Part shown: positions 8,794 to 20,100 of the stretch, piece after piece
How the letters are laid out: each line of letters begins with the position of its first letter
How positions within the stretch are numbered: position 1 is the stretch's first letter
Assembly (NCBI GenBank): GCA_946803715.1
Contig: CAMPET010000050.1
Coordinates: 176,845 to 208,619, forward strand
DNA: 31,775 bases
Direction: 5' to 3'
Origin: Beroe ovata
Taxonomy: Eukaryota > Ctenophora > Nuda > Beroida > Beroidae
The notes under the pieces: generated by a model
What the model was told of the DNA's origin: nothing
The model's input: only the letters and a program-made list of their open reading frames with translations
The model's database searches: none
Translations under genes and position numbers: made by a program

Positions 8794-9789
8794 ATATCTA
8801 ATGGAAAATATTGTTATAATTTAGTTTCGTAATAAGATTGTTAGTAGGTAATTGGTTGCAGAAGGTAATCTTCTCTCTTCTTTTCGTGAATAGAACCTAG
8901 ACAGACACCGGACATACGATTTTAGCGACCAGATCAATGCTATATTGTTCTTTCATTCCGCAGCTAACTTAACAAACCTACTAATGACAACGACGCAATT
9001 CCAATTTAATATGCCCGAATCTCCAGTTGTACTAGAACGTTTAGCATGTACTAACAAAATTAAAACAGAGCAAGTCAAAAATTTGACAGCAAGACAGTAT
9101 AGGAAAGAACTTGGGTATACTGGTTGCAATTTAATTTGCCTAAATTCTTAAATTATTGTACAATTATCCACAGTTTTTAGAGTGTGAAGGAAGTTAGTCC
9201 TAATAACGAAAGTACGTAATACTGTTAATATAAGCCAATTCTTATCCAAAACTGATTTTTAATTGAACTACGGTCGGACTTCTTTATTTCTATTTTCAAT
9301 GCTTATCCATCTTTCCTATATTTTTTCAACTCAGTAACTCTTTTGTAACTCAGTATCTCTTACCTTAGCTTGAGCGATTGTCTCATCAGAAGCGTCCTCA
9401 ACAAATTCAACGTCTCAGCTTGACAAACGTCATCGTTTTCCGCACTGCAAACCTCCCCCGGTGGTGGGATGCCCATTCCCGTGTTTCTAGCTGCCTCTTT
9501 CTTTCCATCTTCTGTTTCTTTCTTCTTCCTTTTGTCTCATCTCTTCTCCTCACTTTTTCCTCTTCTCCTTCTCCTAGAATAAAAACGTATGCTAGGGAAT
9601 TTTAAGTGATTGCTTATTTGAATTCAAGTGTAACACCTGTTTCAAAATAGAGCTTATTACTAGCCCAAAGGGCCCATTCTGCGAGCTCGGTCACTGAGGA
9701 GGCCCGAAGTGAGCTTGATGCATTTATGTAACGCCAGAAAAGCTGGGGCGCTTGCCAGGCCCATATGATATTATTTACTTATTACTTCT
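8794..9789. other. Non-coding region downstream of the acyltransferase
   Basis: No supported gene. It contains a short open frame at 8945-9151 with no recognised similarity and a long pyrimidine tract (about 9485-9577) ending in CCTAG that looks like a strong splice acceptor but has no convincing exon after it. A GGCCC-rich short repeat-like patch lies at 9660-9760. Confidence 0.4.
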
Positions 9790-9852
9790 ACTCATTATCA
9801 CAGTACATTACAAAGTGATAATGAGTGATAATAAGTGATAATAAGTGAATAA
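9790..9852. repeat. Hairpin followed by GTGATAAT tandem motif
   Basis: ACTCATTATCAC (9790-9801) is perfectly complementary to GTGATAATGAGT (9815-9826), with a 13-base loop. The right arm runs on into near-tandem GTGATAATAA words to about 9852. A small simple repeat with an inverted copy. Confidence 0.75.
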
Positions 9853-10616
9853 GTACAAGTCATTTTGCATGTGTACCACACATGCAACCTTGAAATATTT
9901 GAGTTGCTTTTTGGGGCCTGTGTTTGTTTCAAGTACTATGTTTTGAAGTACTATTTTTAAATGTTATAAGAGCACTTCATCTAAATACTTCATTTTTGGG
10001 CTAAAAAATCTCATAAAAAAACAAAGGTATGCTCTTAAAACATTTCATTGTCCAAGAAGAGAAGGTCAAACGTTTTGTTTGACAAACCAAATAACAATAG
10101 TATTTGGTTACAACCTTTAGGTAAATACGTCTAAAAAACATTTTTTCAAGAAAAATTAGTCCATTCCATTAATCAAAGACTAAAATTTTTCAATATAGGA
10201 TATTAAAGAATGAGGTACTATTGAGGTACTAGGAACAAATAACTTGATGCATAGGCAATGATTATTTGCCATCGTTAATTTACCTCCCGCAAATAGGAAA
10301 CCCCGGATTAATTGGTGATAAGATTATTGTGCGAGATCTGTTAGCAAACTCTGGGAAAGAACCACACTCAATTATCTACCTGGAATTCCATTGACCTGAT
10401 TCCTCCCCCTCCTCGTGACTATTCCAATCTGACAATTATCTTTTAAACACCTGCTAACCTGGGCCATGGCCATAGACGGGTTGATAACAGTGGCGGGATT
10501 TGTTTTGCGCTAGTGCGCTGATAAATTTCTTTTTACCCTTGATGGCGTAATTTCAACCATGCGGTATCAGGTATGCGTTAAGCGTCAGGCGAAATTACAA
10601 TTTGCAATTGTTCGAG
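9853..10616. other. Non-coding stretch
   Basis: AT-rich with short frames only. From about 10490 the sequence becomes CpG-rich (TTTTGCGCTAGTGCGCTG, GCGGTATCAGGTATGCG), leading into the foldback element. No gene recognised. Confidence 0.4.
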
Positions 10617-10806
10617 TTGCGCGAAGCCGACGGTAGGGAGAAACCCTTGTCAGATGTTACCTGACCTGTTTCTCGCGCGAGCGCGCCTTCATCGGAGGCC
10701 GAAACAGGCCTTCGTTTCGGCCTTTGATGAAGGCGCGCGCGCCGCGCGCGAGAAACAGAGGTCAGATAAAAATCTGACAAAGAAACCCTACAAGATTTAC
10801 GCGCAA
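10617..10806. repeat. CpG-rich foldback element (MITE-like)
   Basis: A large imperfect inverted repeat. TTGCGCG at 10617-10623 pairs with CGCGCAA at 10800-10806. Inside it, GGTAGGG...AAACCCTTGTCAGAT, CCTGACC, GTTTCTCGCGCG, GCGCGCCTTCATC and GGCCGAAAC on the left each have a complementary counterpart on the right, around a short centre near 10706-10713. Arms are about 90 bp. The centre is rich in CGCG, so the two strands give similar Arg/Ala-rich spurious translations. The form fits a foldback or miniature inverted-repeat element. No target-site duplication was confirmed. Confidence 0.8.
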
Positions 10807-11684
10807 GGCGCAAACCTTTTTTCAAACGCAAATTAATAAACGCGAACGGCTTACCTCAGCTTTGTGTTCGCCTGGCGATGCTAGTCCCAGCTGACGCTTG
10901 CCGCGAAGCGGCGATCGCCATGGCACATGAGCGGCCGCGGTTGAAAATAATTTAAGGCGCGCGCGCGATGAAATTCTCGACAGGGGCTATTATCGACAAT
11001 ATATCATTTATTTATTTGATAGGCTTTGACATTTTGTAGTTACCAAATTGAGGTTATGAGTTGTGAAAATGAGAGATCAGTGATAAAACTGGAACTATAA
11101 ACTCCGTCTTCTTTTCACTATGATCCTGCTCAATGTTTATTTGGAGCTCTTTAACACATATTTGCAGCGTAATCTGTGGTGTGCAGCACAATAGCTCATA
11201 TTGTATGCTTAAATCCTTGTTTAATTCTATTGATTTCATCTTTTATTGCTATTGGGACTATTAATGTTATGGTCTGCCAGACTAAGTCTGGAGGGTTGAG
11301 GAGATGTTACTTCCTACACTTTACTGCAAGAATTTGGGTCAGGCCACAGGGGAACAGCCATGGGGCTGAATGTTTTAGGATTTCTCCCTACCTATGCTGA
11401 GGGGTATTGTACACTACAAAAATCCCTCGCATGAAGCTGCCCAATTTAGGAATTGTGGCCAAGTGTAAAGTCCCACCAGCAAGGGTAGGGAGCTATTTAG
11501 CAAACTGGGGGAGCATCATTTCAAATATCCTGGGCTGTTGCCTGTGATAGTTTTATGAAACCTCTATTGGGAACTTGCTTTCCAATGCAATGGGAAGGTA
11601 AATAACTGTTGACTCTTTTCAAATTTCAAACTCCAAGTTTTACACTTACATTTTTTGTTAAGGTTTTTATGAGTACCTCAACAA
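10807..11684. other. Region upstream of Pelota
   Basis: A CpG-rich stretch continues to about 10975 (CTTGCCGCGAAGCGGCG, GCGGCCGCGG, GGCGCGCGCGCG), which may extend the mobile element or mark a promoter-like CpG patch. From 10980 to 11684 the sequence is AT-rich and without a recognisable exon. Confidence 0.45.
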
Positions 11685-13471
11685 ATGAAGTTATTAAGTA
11701 GACATATTGATTTCAAACATGGGAGTGGACGAATGACCTTCATACCTGAAGAAGGTGAAGATTTGTGGCATGTTTATAACCTTATAACTGCTGGAGATGT
11801 GGTCCGTTGCACAACCCTTAGAAAAGTTGTAACTGAAAGCTCAACAGGTATGATATTGTCATATTTTGAACAAGATGTAACACAGTTTTAGAAGATACTT
11901 CTCTATTATCAAATTGGGTGGTTTGAAATTGATTGAGATGTCATGACTGAACCAAATTCCAGGTTCCACTAATGCTCAAAGGGTTAAGACAAATTTAACA
12001 ATAGAGGTTGAAAATATCTCTTATGATGTTGAAGCCATGTCCTTGGCATTGAAGGTAATCCAATCATTCAACTATGTATAGCCTGATTTCTGAGTCTCAA
12101 AATTGTTTAAGTAACCTCAAAATAAATCGATTGCAGGGAAGAAATGTAGAAGAAAATCAGTTTGTTAAGATGGGAGCTTATCATACCCTTTCATTGGAAC
12201 TTCAGAGAAAGTTTACACTCACAAAAGAAAACTGGGATGCTATAGCACTTGAAAGGGTGGATGAAGCCTGTGACTCAGGTAAATTCAATAATCAACTTAT
12301 TCAGCCAGTGATAATTTAGCAGGTAATTGTTTCCTGTGATCAAAGGATTATTTCAGTTTCTCGTGAAATGCTTCTGTTTTCATATCATGCTTTTTATGTC
12401 ATGTTTTTCAGGCAAGACTGCTGATCTTGCTGCTGTTGTGCTCCAAGAGGGGTTGGCACATGTGTGTCTTGTGAGACAATCCATGACAATAACAAGGGCA
12501 AAAATTGAACTTCCTATTCCTAGAAAAAGGAGAGGGAGTTGCACAAATCACGATAAGGTTTCAGTTGGCAGACTTCACTGTGCTTTTTATCATTGCTGTA
12601 CAGATTTAACTGTCAAGTTGATTTGACTATATATATATATTTCAGGCAATGCTTAGATTTTTTGATACAGTAGGGGCAGCTATGGTTCGCCACATTGACT
12701 TCTCCGTTGTGAAGTGTGTGTTAGTGGCAAGCCCTGGCTTTGTTAAGGACAAACTCATGGAATATGTGTTATCAACTGAGAGACCAGAGTTCAAGCCTCT
12801 CCAGGAGAACAAGAGCATATTTATTCTCTGTCACTCTTCATCGGGACACAAGCATGCTGTTTCAGAGATTCTGTCAGACTCTAATATCACTTCCAGATTA
12901 GCTGACACAAAAGCAGCCGGAGAAGTGAAGGCTCTCGCTGATTTCTATACCCTACTCAAAGACGAACCAGCAAGAGCTTTCTATGGACCCCAGCAGTGTC
13001 TTGCAGCCAATCAACAGGAAGCCATTGATACACTTCTTGTAACAGGTAAGGTTTCAGTGGTACATCTTCCATCAAATGCTTCAGATTTCGGAACTGATTG
13101 ACAGTTTTGACGGACATTTAACTCTCTCATTTCAGATGCTCTGTTCAGATCTGCAGATCTGGCTGAGAGGAAGAAGTATGTACAACTTGTTGAGGATGTG
13201 AAGGGCTATGGAGGAACTGTTCACATATTCAGCTCCCTGCATGTGTCTGGGGAGAAGGTGAGTGTGCGAACCTCCCAGACACTGATCTGACCATCATATT
13301 ATGTTCGATCAGTACTTGATGTCAATGTATGAAATGGTAATTTCTTCGCGTCATTCATAAACCACATTCTCTCAGCTGGGACTACTGACTGGAGTAGCTG
13401 CCCTTCTCAGATTCCCTATGCCAGAGCTTGAGGATCTTGCTGTGGATTCCGACTCGGATGACAGTGATTGA
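11685..13471 (+). CDS. PELO: Pelota (Dom34) ribosome-rescue factor
   Basis: Seven exons: 11685-11847, 11963-12054, 12137-12278, 12412-12557, 12646-13045, 13136-13257, 13376-13471. Total 1161 nt, 386 aa, close to the usual length of animal Pelota. The start is the first ATG, giving [10 protein letters not shown], which matches the family N-terminus. Domains: eRF1_1 (about 1-130, with [13 protein letters not shown] and VTESSTG), eRF1_2 (about 135-268, with VQEGLAH-like [12 protein letters not shown] and the SPGF motif) and eRF1_3 (about 270-370, with [11 protein letters not shown] and FSSLHVSGE). It lacks a GGQ motif, as expected. The C-terminus is acidic (DSDSDDSD). With the GTPase Hbs1 it splits stalled ribosomes and supports no-go and non-stop mRNA decay. 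All introns are short (82-133 bp). Confidence 0.97.
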
Positions 13472-14159
13472 GAGTCTCTAACTCACTAGGATTGAATTTA
13501 GTACTAGAATGCGGTAACTTCAGTGGGAGTAGACCTTGCAGAAACGAAGCTCCAAGACTGATGATATATCGTAGCTGGTTTTAAACTGATGATCGATGTT
13601 TTAATATTTGACTGAAAAATCTAAGTTAAAGTTTCCAGATTAATGAAAAAATTGGAGAAGTGTTATACGGACAATTTAGACCCCAACTAGTCGTGACATG
13701 ATGCGACACGTGACGCGTTATAGTCCCTATAGTCACGGTTTTCGTCGACCGGACTCCGGAGACGAAATTCATAATACGGGACGGGGGGGGAGGGGTTTAT
13801 CCAGTGGGTATATCCACGTATTGCATTATCATGTTTTCATTCAACAGGGGCTCGATCTTGAAGTGCTCAAATCGTAGATTCATCGTGGGTTTATCATTCT
13901 TGTACTTTGATTCAGTGTGTGTAAACTGTGTATGTCAGTGAAAATCATACATTTTGTTTCCTAGAAGTGATTATACACAGGGATATATACCATGATACTA
14001 TTATTGCTATTCGGCCACTCTGTGAGTCGTGAACACACTATAAACTCTTCAGTGATGAGTAGTGATGAGTAGTGATGAGTAGTGATGAGTAGTGATGAGC
14101 AACACCATGATATGAGACCTGATGTAAACTCACTACCCTGACCTACAATAGCTCTGACA
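13472..14159. other. Intergenic / 5' leader region between Pelota and the KH gene
   Basis: 688 bp containing the Pelota 3' end (no canonical AATAAA seen nearby), a CACGTG E-box at 13707-13712 within a CpG-bearing patch (13695-13770) and a G-run near 13783. The last 110 bp hold the 10-bp tandem repeat described separately. The KH gene promoter should lie here. Confidence 0.5.
14051..14100. repeat. 10-bp tandem repeat, five units, in the KH gene leader
   Basis: AGTGATGAGT occurs four times exactly and a fifth time as AGTGATGAGC, with no spacing. Each unit brings an ATG (14055, 14065, 14075, 14085, 14095). The first three open the same five-codon frame ending in TAG. If the transcript starts upstream of the repeat, these are short upstream ORFs before the main ATG at 14160. 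Confidence 0.85.
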
Positions 14160-17100
14160 ATGTCGGAGTTGGAGGGAAAACGTGGACTCAACTCGGAGTC
14201 ATCAGAGCATCTTAGTAACAAGAAGCGACGATGTAATGACATATGGTTCCGCGTACTCCTACATCAAGATGTGAGATTTTTCTCAGTTTATTCAACTTTC
14301 CCATGACAGTTGTCAGTCATACGAGCGAATGTCGACTTGTGTCGTCGAAATTCGCTCGTGGGACCCCCCCCACGACATGCATCTGACAGTATAGAGAACA
14401 ATATTATGAAATTTGTTTACTTATGTTGAGCGAAATCCCTTCAGTCAGTAGGACGAGTTATTGGGAGGAGTGGAGAAAATCTGAAGAAAGTTCGAGAAAA
14501 CATCTCGTCCCAGGTTACCACCTTTTTTTATTCAAATTTCTTTCCCTTTTCCCATATTCCCATATTGTTCTCCATTTCCAGCCATGTTTCTTACATTATT
14601 ATCAGTTTTATCAGTTTCATCAGTTTCGTTCTTTATTATCAGTTATCCTTATTTAAAGTCTGTTCTCTAATTGATTGTCCCTATCTCCTTCCCCGATTCT
14701 GAAACTTGCAGTGTCCTATGTTGCAAACCCTCCATTCCCCTCTATTCTCCATTACCCCTCCATTCTCCATTAACACTTCATTCTCTCTCTCTCAATGCCA
14801 AGGCTTATCTGAGAGTTCCGGAGCACCCAGCCTCTATCCACAATAAAGACCGGTAACTCCCATCTTTATATCCTAATATCCTAACATCACATTTATATAT
14901 TGTGCTTATTGCGCGTGTGCCAAACTTCTGTAAATATCACTCTGCCATGCTTGTTCTGAATGATTGATGGCAGCTGTTTTGTGGTCAATTATGACACCCA
15001 CTGTACAGGATACTGATGGTGTCATGTGATCTGTGTGAGGTTCCCGTGCTCATGCAGAACCTAGCACCAACTCTATTCCATGTGAGTAGGTAGCTCTTAT
15101 TATGCACCGCGTTCGCATGTTCTCTCGCTGACACCACTTCAATTAATGCTCATTCCTTACGGCACCGCTATGATTGACACCATTCATACTGTTACCACTT
15201 TTACCACCCAGGGACACGATGGTCCCCGTGACCTGAACCTGCTGGTACCGAGCGATCTAGCGGGAGCAATTCTAGGGATGGGCGGAGCTAAGTTGAAGGA
15301 GTTGCGTGACGAGCATGGATGTAGGATTAACCTCTACAAGGATAAACTCCCCTTCTCGGATGAGAGGGTAGTGGAGATCCAGCACAGAGATGATGATGTG
15401 AGTTGTTCGGTGTTAGAGTGAGTGTTGGGAGTCCATTGCCCGCTGATTTATAGTGTCTGTAACAGACAGTCTGTTCGAATTTCCACCGAACTAAGATGCT
15501 GATTGTTGAATTATGTAATCCTCACCTTGACACCACTCTCCCCCACAGTTGGATTCCATGATAGCGGCCCTGGTGTCAATCCTGACGATACTCCAAGATC
15601 GGGAGCTGGATCACGACTACATCCGGTACGCCCCGCTTGTCTGTTCCGACGGCGACTATGCGAATGTGAACTGTGGCGGCCACATGAAGCGACACGTGGC
15701 GGCATCAGGAGGTGGCACAGGATCGAGACTGAGCATGACTATCAGACCTGACGGACAACTCAGTCGATCAGCGGGTGAGTGAGAGGGGGGAGCGGGAGGA
15801 AGGGGCGGCGGCGAGAGAGGGGCGAGGGGCATATGGAGAGAGGGGATGGGAGTGAGGGCCGAGGGGTAATTGGAGAGAGGGGTATGTAAAGAGAGGAGCT
15901 GGGAGAGAGGGGAGACTGGAGAAAGAATGGAAAGTGGGGAGAGAAGGGTATGTGGGGGCCGGTGTGGGGGATGATAGTAATCGCTCAGCGAGTAAGTGAA
16001 GGTCAGTCACCATACTCCATAGTTTTCGTGAGATGGACTACGATTTCAGATAGCGATACCACGTCATACCAGCAGACTGGTTTTCAACAGAACAACTATC
16101 AGCAGAGTAACTACCCCACTGATAACTATAACACTCCATACACTCAAACCTTCAATCTTCAAACACACAGTAACTACGATGCTTATAACCAGGTAAGTAG
16201 GAAGAACATTGACCACTCAATTGCAATCCTGAAAATGGGTTATTTCAATAGTGTGGATTTTTCCCACTTATTCTGGAGGATACAATAACTATCTCCCTTC
16301 CCCCTCAGTCACTCATGAACAACGCCGCACTGTGGAACAACAACGCCAACGCCGCCACAGAATCCTATCAGCCACCAGCCGCCTCCCCTTACGATCACCT
16401 AGCCTCACCCTTCACCAGTTACTCTGCCCAGCTAGACGCACAGAGACGCCGGTCACCTCCTCGGTCAAGGCGGAGGTCTCGGTCTCGGGCCAGGTCTCGG
16501 TCTCGAGGCAGGTCCCGGTCTCGAGGCAGGTCTCAATCCCGAGGCAGGTCTCCATCGAGACTCCAAGGAGGAGGAGGGGCGAGGAGTGCGAGGAGTAGAG
16601 AACGATCCCCACCACCACCGTGAGTAGCGGTGTCACGTGTCATTGGTTTCGTGACACTGTGTTATGGGCCACCTGAGCTGTGGTGTAGCGTGTGTCAAGG
16701 GCCACGTGTGGCATGTGTCTGTCAAACTGTCTGAAACAGACGCAAACACTGTATTTTGCACTGTAAATATTGCTGATATGTGACACCCCCCGGTCTCCAG
16801 GATGATCGTGGACGAGTTTATGAACGAGGAAATCACGAAGGAGATCCATGTGGATGACGCGCTCACCTCGTCCATCATCGGTCCCCGGGGAGCACGGATC
16901 AGAGCGGTTCGGTCCAAGACAGCTGCTATGATAAAAGTAGCAGATGATAGCGCGGTGTCTGAGGGTCAGAGGAAGATAGTGATCACAGGCACGACCAAGG
17001 AGGTCATGTGGGCGGTGAACGCAGTCCGCACCCTCATCAGGGTGAGTAGAGGGATACGGTGATCCCTGAGCAGGGAGTAAAGAGGTGGTGTGACACAGTG

Positions 17101-20100
17101 ATACAGAGAGTGAGGGGGTGTGACACAGAGATACAGAGAGTGAGGGGGTGTGACACAGTGATACAGAGAAGGAAGGTGTGACACTGTGATACAAAAAAGA
17201 GGTGGTGTGACACAGTGATACANNNNNNNNNNNNNNNNNNNNNNNNNNNNNNNNNNNNNNNNNNNNNNNNNNNNNNNNNNNNNNNNNNNNNNNNNNNNNN
17301 NNNNNNNNNNNNNNNNNNNNNNNNNNNNNNNNNNNNNNNNNNNNNNNNNNNNNNNNNNNNNNNNNNNNNNNNNNNNNNNNNNNNNNNNNNNNNNNNNNNN
17401 NNNNNNNNNNNNNNNNNNNNNNNNNNNNNNNNNNNNNNNNNNNNNNNNNNNNNNNNNNNNNNNNNNNNNNNNNNNNNNNNNNNNNNNNNNNNNNNNNNNN
17501 NNNNNNNNNNNNNNNNNNNNNNNNNNNNNNNNNNNNNNNNNNNNNNNNNNNNNNNNNNNNNNNNNNNNNNNNNNNNNNNNNNNNNNNGTGTGACACAGTG
17601 ATACAGAGTGTGAGGGGGTGTGACACAGTGGTACAGAGTGTGACACAGTGATACAGAGAGAGAGGGGGTGTGACACAGTGATACAGAGAGGGAGGGTGTG
17701 TCATAGTAATGCATATTGCATACCCTCCCCTGATTGTACGATTGAAACACCCACAACACCTCCTGTCTGTATACTGAACATGACGTGTGTCTCAGGAAGC
17801 GGAAGAGGAGACCAGGCAGTCCAATGGCGGAGCGGGGGGAGTTGAAGCCATGGCAACCGAGAGTGGAGGAGGGGAAGCGGAGACAAACCAATCCAACACC
17901 CCAAATAGCAGACTCTTCGACATGGCTACTAAATTCTTGCCTTTCGTGGCAAGCACAGATGTGAGTTATACAATCTTTGGTATTATTCAAACAATTTATC
18001 ATTTCTGGAATGATCACAGTTGTTAGTCGGTTTTCAAATTACACCGTTAATAAAAGCCGCTGATAAGAGACAAAAGTTCAAACTTTTCAACTGTTAAAAA
18101 AACATTTATTGACGACGCTGTTATCAAATACAAAACATACGTACAATTAGGAAGAAGGATGAAGTTGACTCTTCACTTGTCAAAATAAGTAAAATCTCGC
18201 TATAAGGAATATATTCACTTGTTCATACTTCATTTGGATCTGAAAAATCTCGTTAGCTTTTTCTTCCATGACCGCGGCTGTTGGACTGTCACCTTTAGTG
18301 GGAGAAACACCTCATCATCACTGCCCACATCTTCTCTGATTTCCTCCAAATTTTTACTTCGTTCCACGTGATGGAGATCCTTGACTTCGAAGGTTATAAT
18401 TTCATCAAGAACACCCACTGAGGTTTCAGGGGTGCTCGTCTTCTTCACTTTCTTTCTCCTTTTAGGCTTAGTCTTGCTTCTCGATTCTGCCTTTTCCCTC
18501 TTCTTTTTCTCTTCTCGCATCTCCTCCATCTCTTGAAGGGAGGCTCGAATGAAGTTAGCTAGAGGGTTTAGAATCACTGTCGAAGGAAGATCGGGCTCCT
18601 TGCCTTTCATCGGATTTACAGTCATGAAGACCGCTGTCTCGAGGTAAACATTAGCAACACTCTTGGACAACCTGATCAGCTCATCCACCCTCCCACCCAC
18701 ACATCCCAATCCCGCCAACAGAATCTCTCTCCACGGTTGTGGCTCTAGCCCCGTGACATGCTCCGTCAACTTGTCTCTCGTGGAGTGCCACCTGACAAGA
18801 CCAGCCTGGATGTCCGTGGCGTGGAGTTTGTTCTCCCCCGATAAGAGCAGTACTGTCTTCATTTCCCTCTCCAGTTGAGTTGTTATGTTGGGACGAGAAC
18901 TTTCGAGAATCGCGAGGCAGTGAGCGCCCAGCGAGTGTGGTGCTTCAGTCTTGTCTTTGAAGTTTGTTATGTAGTCACCTAGTTTGTTCAGATCAAAGCC
19001 ACGGCAATCGCCAGTACAGCTGTTGTTGAGATACTTCCCTACTTCGAGGAGCGCTGAGATGAGGAGTTTGAGGGCGGGGGAAGTCCTCATTTCATGACAA
19101 GCTCTTGTCAGCTGGTCGAAATAGTTGCTGTACTTGCCGCTGTTTTCCTCTATCTCCATGTGCAAGCTGAGAATTTGCATGTACGTGGAGAAATGTGGGA
19201 TTCCGTACAGCTGGTAAAGAAATAAATCGGCCTCGCTCAGTTTGGTCGTATCCAGCTGCCGGTTCATCAGCATGGCCGTATACTGGTCCCTCATCTTGCC
19301 ACACTCTACTTGATGCCACATACCTAGCAGTATCTCCAGCTTATCATCACTACCCATCTTGCTTACAAACTTAGACAGAGACAATGTCATCATCTTGCTC
19401 TGGATCTCTTGCGGAGTTATACCGCCCAACTTACGTATCCGTATTTCGAATCCTTGTCTGTCCTTGTCTGTCAATATCTGGACTGTGTCGTCTTGTTTCC
19501 GCTCTGATTTATCCCCCTTACAGTTCGACTTATTCTTGTGTTCGGAGAACTTCTCAACCAGGTACGGGGTATGAGAGGAAATATCTACTTCTGGTAGTGT
19601 ATCCCACAAAGTTCTGCCCACGGTAACCATGCCCCTCGGGAAATCGGATAGACGTTCGTTCATCAGGTTATTTACTCCGAAATCTTTGTACAATTTGCCC
19701 CAGTGAATTTTGACAAGTTGTGGTTTTTCATCTTTGGAATTTGGTGAGGGCGATTCACTTGAGGTTGGTACCCCAGGAGCAGGGGGTGGTACCCCAGGAG
19801 CAGGGGGTGGTTGTGGTCGGGTGATGGATTTGGGCTCCATCAGGATCTGGTAGAGGTTGAACTCGGTGGTGTAGGTGCATATCGGGACACCCTTCCCTCC
19901 CGTAGCGGTCCGAATAAGTCTCTGGAGTGTGTTTCTCCTGTCCATCCGAATATCAGTCAACGATGGTAATGAGCGGTTCTTATAGAGAGCGGGAAACAGC
20001 GCAGGCCAAAATTATAATGAAGAATAAGAGCATTGAGTTGTAGTATAAATATTGTGGGAAGTATGATTTAACTGTGTCACGAGAGTAGCGTAAGCTACTA

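Noticed and set aside
8945-9151. 68-codon open frame as a small gene
   Set aside because: No recognised similarity, no splice or polyadenylation context and AT-rich composition like the surroundings.
9378-9605. Open frame of 75 codons rich in Ser/Phe/Leu
   Set aside because: It simply translates a long pyrimidine tract.
10595-10836. Similar Arg/Ala-rich frames on both strands
   Set aside because: Explained by the CpG-rich inverted repeat; no independent coding evidence.
14423-14656. 77-codon open frame in the KH gene region
   Set aside because: Wrong frame; the true exon 14445-14513 in another frame encodes the KH1 GxxG loop.
15146-15211. ATG at 15146 as the start of the KH gene
   Set aside because: The upstream exons 14160-15081 complete KH1 in phase, and the sequence just before 15212 is an intron tail with acceptor CACCCAG.
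16640-18017. Long minus-strand open frames through the N gap
   Set aside because: They run through Ns and the TGTGTCACAC-type minisatellite and have no family similarity; plus-strand exons explain the same region.
19946-19960. Formin start at TTG 19960
   Set aside because: A TTG start is not expected for an animal nuclear gene; the next in-frame ATG at 19945 was used.
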